From the NCBI GenBank assembly GCA_038230655.1, contig JBBRMU010000007.1, positions 1-53,758 of the forward strand: a DNA stretch of 53,758 nucleotides. Reading direction: 5' to 3'. The translations under genes were made by a program, and so were the position numbers. Positions 50,640 to 53,758 of the stretch are shown piece by piece. Each line of letters begins with the position of its first letter. The first letter of the stretch is position 1. The notes under the pieces were generated by a model, which saw nothing but the letters and a program-made list of their open reading frames with translations, made no database searches and was not told the DNA's origin. This DNA comes from JBBRMU01 sp038230655. Its GTDB lineage: Bacteria > Patescibacteriota > Microgenomatia > UBA1406 > GWC2-37-13.

Positions 50640-51317
50640 ATGATCCAATTTCAAAACGTATCAAAAATATTCGCACTAGGAAATACAGCATTAGATGACG
50701 TTTCATTTACAATCGAGGATAATGAGTTTGTTTTTTTAGTAGGCCCATCTGGTGCAGGAAAAACAACCATTCTAAAACTTCTTCTTCATGAGTACTATCC
50801 AACAAGTGGAGATATAACTGTAAACGATCTACAGATTTCTCCAAAAAAAATTCCCCATGTTGAGTTACTAAGGAGAAAAATCGGCATGGTATTCCAAGAC
50901 TTTAAGACTCTTTCTGACAGAAATGTTTTTGATAATATTGCACTTAGTTTAAAAGTAATTGGAATGCCTACGAATCAAATAAAACAGATGGTAATGGAAA
51001 CTTTGGAGCTAGTGGGGCTCCCAGAAAAAGAGTTTTTATATCCGGCACAACTATCAGCTGGAGAGCTCCAAAGAGTTGCCATCGCAAGAGCGATCATTGG
51101 TGACCGTAAAATTATACTAGCAGACGAGCCCACAGGTAATCTTGATCCAAAAACCACCTGGGAAATTATGAGAATTCTTAAAAAATTAGAAGGGAAAAAA
51201 ACATTCCTCATAGCTACTCATAATACCGACATCGTCAACAGTCTTAAAAAAAGGGTATTGGTAATGAAGAACGGCAAATTGGTGAAAGACCTTAAAAAAG
51301 GAGGCTACGAAATATGA
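50640..51317 (+). CDS. ftsE: Cell-division ABC transporter ATPase FtsE
   Basis: FtsE powers FtsX to activate septal peptidoglycan hydrolases. The 225-residue ATPase has Walker A G-P-S-G-A-G-K-T (35-42), Q-loop F-Q-D-F (86-89), signature L-S-A-G-E (138-142; Ala replaces the usual second-position Gly), Walker B I-I-L-A-D-E (158-163), D-loop and A-T-H. F-Q-D-F-K-T-L and R-N-V-F-D-N-I are typical FtsE segments that distinguish it from LolD. The stop overlaps the ftsX start by 4 bases. The ATG at 50640 has no good Shine-Dalgarno sequence. Confidence 0.93.
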   Translation: MIQFQNVSKIFALGNTALDDVSFTIEDNEFVFLVGPSGAGKTTILKLLLHEYYPTSGDITVNDLQISPKKIPHVELLRRKIGMVFQDFKTLSDRNVFDNIALSLKVIGMPTNQIKQMVMETLELVGLPEKEFLYPAQLSAGELQRVAIARAIIGDRKIILADEPTGNLDPKTTWEIMRILKKLEGKKTFLIATHNTDIVNSLKKRVLVMKNGKLVKDLKKGGYEI

Positions 51318-52210
51318 GAGACATACTAGCATCTATTAAAAGAACCCCATATCAATCAATTGCAGCCTTTTTAGTCCTATTTTTCACAATTCTTCTCTCA
51401 ACAGCACTATTTATGTCACTTAGTTTTCTGTTTGGTTTTCTTTCCCAGGTAGAGACAAGACCTCAGGTTGTCATCTTTTTCCAATCCAAAACTTCTGAAA
51501 ACGATATTTTTAAGCTCAAGGATGAGTTGATGAGCACAGGTAAACTATCGTCGATAAAGTATATTTCGAAAAAAGATGCTTTTAATATCTATAAGCAGTC
51601 AAATAAAAACACGCCACTTTTAATGGAGATGACCCCACAAGATTTACTTCCAGCATCGCTAGAACTAAATGCTAAACAACCTTCTTACCTTCCTGAGATA
51701 GCAGATCACATAAAAAATAAAGCAGGCGTAGATGAAGTTCAGTTCAATAAAGACATATTTGAAAAGTTACTATCCTTAACTTCAGCAATTCGTAAAATTT
51801 CCTTTGTTCTCTTTGGATATCTGATATTTATGTCAATAATGGTATTCGCCACAATTATTCTCTTCAAAATTGCCCTAAAGAAAGAGGAAATAGAAGTTTT
51901 AAGGCTTTTAGGGGCCAGTAATTTTTACGTCAGAAAACCATTCTTAAAAGAGGGAATTTTCTTCGGATTTGCAACTGCTGTTCTCTCTTTTCTGGTGATC
52001 ATAGCTACGCTTTTATACTTTAGTTCAGCTATAACACACTACTTAAAAGGAACTTCACGTTTAACATTTACTATTGCCTCATACATGTTCCAGATCTGGC
52101 CAATTAGTCCTGACTTTATGCTCCTCACATTAGCACTTGCATGTGCTTTTGGCATGATTATTGCGTTTATTGCTAGCTTTATTGCTACTTCAAAATATCT
52201 CGGTAGATAA
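51314..52210 (+). CDS. ftsX: Cell-division permease-like protein FtsX
   Basis: A 298-residue integral membrane protein with four helices (about 15-40, 160-185, 210-240, 260-290). A large external loop of about 120 residues (P-Q-V-V-I-F-F-Q, then I-K-Y-I-S-K-K-D-A-F) lies between helices 1 and 2, as in FtsX, where this loop contacts the hydrolase. The conserved R-L-L-G-A-S-N-F-Y-V-R-K-P-F segment in the inner loop contacts FtsE. Start overlaps ftsE by ATGA. A secreted coiled-coil C39-like protein follows 30 bases later, the natural partner of this complex. Confidence 0.92.
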   Translation: MRDILASIKRTPYQSIAAFLVLFFTILLSTALFMSLSFLFGFLSQVETRPQVVIFFQSKTSENDIFKLKDELMSTGKLSSIKYISKKDAFNIYKQSNKNTPLLMEMTPQDLLPASLELNAKQPSYLPEIADHIKNKAGVDEVQFNKDIFEKLLSLTSAIRKISFVLFGYLIFMSIMVFATIILFKIALKKEEIEVLRLLGASNFYVRKPFLKEGIFFGFATAVLSFLVIIATLLYFSSAITHYLKGTSRLTFTIASYMFQIWPISPDFMLLTLALACAFGMIIAFIASFIATSKYLGR

Positions 52211-52227
52211 AACTTATAATATGTGAG

Positions 52228-52233
52228 TATAAT
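52228..52233 (+). promoter_or_regulatory. -10 box of the secreted C39-like protein gene
   Basis: TATAAT ends 7 bases before the ATG at 52241. A second TATAAT lies at 52215-52220. Confidence 0.55.
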
Positions 52234-52240
52234 GATTTAT

Positions 52241-53437
52241 ATGCGCCGAATTTCAGCATTACTCATAGCTGTTCTGACTTTAACTATACTGTTTGCAGCA
52301 CACACGAAGGTTTTAGCTGAAGATAACCCTCAAAAACAGGAAATCGAGAAAAAAATTCAAGAATACCAAACAAAGCTGGATGGCCTCCGGCAGCAAAAAA
52401 ACTCCCTAGGTTCAGAAATTCAGTTCATGGACACCCAGATTTACTTAACAGGATTAAAAATTACCGCAACTGAACAGAAAATTGTTGACACTCAGAAAGA
52501 GATAGAAATACTCACCAATAGAATTGGTGGCCTCGACTCCTCATTAAACTACCTTTCCAAGCTCCTTCTAGACAGAGTAGTTGCAGGATATAAAAATAAG
52601 AGTGTGACCGTTTTTGATTTACTTCTGGATAGTAGTGGAGCAAACGACCTAATAAATAAGCTAAAGTACTTTAAAGCAGCACAAGATAACAATGAAAAGC
52701 TTCTTATGCAGGTTCAGGAAACTAAGTTAAACTTTGAGGATCAGAAAAAAGTAAGAGAGGATAAAAAGGTTCAGCTAGATCAATTAAGCATATTGCTAAA
52801 TAATCAAAAGGTGGCTCTGGATAGTCAAAAAGCTAAGAAACAAAAACTATTAACTGAAACAGACAACGACGAGTCAACCTATCAAAGGCTTCTTTCACAA
52901 GCTCAGGCTCAGTTAGCTTCGTTCGGAAGATTTGTTGCCAGCCAAGGTGGCGCAGGGCTTCTGAGCAATCAGACAGTTTGTGATGACTGGGGATGCTACT
53001 ATAGTCAACGTGATACACAGTGGGGTAATATTCCCTTGAATGGGTCCGGATATACAATTGCAAGTGATGGATGCCTAATGACATCGATGGCTATGGTTTA
53101 TACACACATGGGACACCGCAACGTAAATCCAGTTTCTATCAACTCGAACTCAGATAACTTTGCCTCTTATGCCCCGCTCTTGTTATATCGAATTTCCGCC
53201 GATGGATTGACCACTTCTCGGGTAGGTGCAACAATTGATTCCACTTTATCTAACGGCGATCCTGTAGTTGTCGGTGTAAATGCGTACGGTGGGACTCATT
53301 TCGTGGTGCTTGTAAGCGGCTCTGGAGGCAACTACATCATGAACGATCCTTATGTGGCCAATGGGCATAAGATTTCCTTTAATGACCACTACACAGTAGG
53401 AAGTATTTTTGAGATACGTAAAGTGGTTGCCCAGTAA
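52241..53437 (+). CDS. Secreted coiled-coil protein with a C-terminal C39/CHAP-like peptidase domain, probable FtsEX-activated hydrolase
   Basis: The start at 52241 gives a clean signal peptide (M-R-R, hydrophobic core, V-L-A then E-D; cleavage about residue 25). A long coiled coil (about 28-225, heptad-rich with many Gln, Lys and Leu) follows, as in PcsB, CwlO and EnvC. The C-terminal domain (246-398) has S-D-G-C278-L-M-T-S, T-H353-F-V-V-L and N-D369-P, the Cys-His-Asp arrangement of peptidase family C39-like and related cysteine peptidases. Its position after ftsEX strongly suggests the wall hydrolase opened by FtsEX at division. Cleavage of peptides rather than glycan is inferred from the Cys-His site. 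Confidence 0.8.
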   Translation: MRRISALLIAVLTLTILFAAHTKVLAEDNPQKQEIEKKIQEYQTKLDGLRQQKNSLGSEIQFMDTQIYLTGLKITATEQKIVDTQKEIEILTNRIGGLDSSLNYLSKLLLDRVVAGYKNKSVTVFDLLLDSSGANDLINKLKYFKAAQDNNEKLLMQVQETKLNFEDQKKVREDKKVQLDQLSILLNNQKVALDSQKAKKQKLLTETDNDESTYQRLLSQAQAQLASFGRFVASQGGAGLLSNQTVCDDWGCYYSQRDTQWGNIPLNGSGYTIASDGCLMTSMAMVYTHMGHRNVNPVSINSNSDNFASYAPLLLYRISADGLTTSRVGATIDSTLSNGDPVVVGVNAYGGTHFVVLVSGSGGNYIMNDPYVANGHKISFNDHYTVGSIFEIRKVVAQ

Positions 53438-53638
53438 GCTAAATTGTTGGTTATCCTCCATTGTTCCTCTTGTGGCTCCAATATAAGATAGTTTTTTAAG
53501 TTTTTTAATGTCATCTTTATTATTATAGTAACTACCTTCATTCGACTTGTCTTGGCTGATAGCTCCATTCTTATTAATGAGTTTGTTATTGATTCATCAC
53601 CTCAACAGGTAGAATTAATTAGGGTCTAGTCTAGGAAA
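53438..53638. other. Intergenic region before a truncated transposase
   Basis: No gene is seen. It ends in GGGTCTAGTCTAGG (53622-53635), which may be the terminal inverted repeat of the insertion sequence. The other end lies outside the window, so this cannot be confirmed. Confidence 0.35.
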
Positions 53639-53758
53639 CTAATAACTATAGGTATTCTTTTCGATCAGTTTTAATAACGACTTAAACAAATCTTTTCTAT
53701 TGTTAAATCGCCATTCTGACTCTTTTAAGTATAACAAGAATTTATCTTTCCTTACTCC
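53639..53758 (-). mobile_element. C-terminal fragment of an ISXO2/IS1595-type transposase, cut by the window edge
   Basis: On the minus strand the frame runs in from the right edge for 39 codons to a TAG at 53641-53639. It reads G-V-R-K-D-K-F-L-L-Y-L-K-E-S-E-W-R-F-N-N-R, then L-L-K-L-I-E. The block F-x-L-Y-L-K-E-x-E-W-R-F-N-x-R is the conserved C-terminal end of ISXO2-like (IS1595 family) DDE transposases. Without a start it is easily missed. The rest of the element lies beyond the window. Confidence 0.8.

Overview
The window is AT-rich, dense chromosomal DNA that reads best as a candidate-phyla-radiation (Patescibacteria) genome, most likely from the Microgenomates. That placement is an inference. 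It rests on short versions of core proteins (a 362-residue primary sigma factor, a 600-residue primase), many proteins made of one membrane anchor plus a Thr/Pro-rich linker, a large battery of multi-span glycosyltransferases, and promoters whose -10 box sits 6-8 bases before the start codon with no Shine-Dalgarno sequence. A normal RF2 gene and genes ending in TGA indicate that UGA is a stop, so this is not a UGA-recoding lineage.

Layout. 1-11.6 kb: an accessory stretch with small anchored proteins, an ABC-F ribosome-associated ATPase preceded by a 13-codon leader ORF, an endonuclease/exonuclease/phosphatase (EEP) enzyme, a distant CitG-like protein, MazG and uracil-DNA glycosylase, a pilin-like protein, an RNA methyltransferase-like protein, a DUF5995 protein and a secreted barrel/dockerin-like/PA14 protein. 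11.7-19.5 kb: tRNA-Gly, a DUF2298 membrane protein, a giant anchored Thr/Pro protein, a tRNA group (Phe, Ile-UAU, Ala-CGC, Arg-CCG) and undecaprenyl-diphosphatase. An orphan gene with unusual flanking RNA-like structures sits inside the tRNA group. 19.6-40.9 kb: a surface-glycan region with GT4, GT2 and at least eight GT-C-type or related membrane proteins plus a Wzx-type flippase, interrupted only by Fpg and one unknown gene. One member is frameshifted at an A7 run. 41-45.3 kb: XRE regulator with a CPBP protease, sigma factor, a palindromic repeat, DnaG. 45.4-53.4 kb: anchored proteins, a PilM-like/LytR_C fusion, RF2, then FtsE-FtsX followed by a secreted coiled-coil/C39-like protein, which together look like a division-site peptidoglycan hydrolase module. 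The right edge cuts an ISXO2/IS1595-type transposase.

How it works together. UppP recycles undecaprenyl phosphate, and the glycosyltransferases and flippase build and export lipid-linked glycans. The anchored Thr/Pro-rich proteins are plausible acceptors or partners on the cell surface. FtsEX and its hydrolase open the wall at division. The most striking signals are the leaderless start-site architecture throughout, the leader ORF with an inverted repeat in front of the ABC-F gene, and the orphan gene at 17484-18107. That gene has a real Shine-Dalgarno sequence and is bracketed by a 21-bp-stem hairpin and a branched palindromic element.
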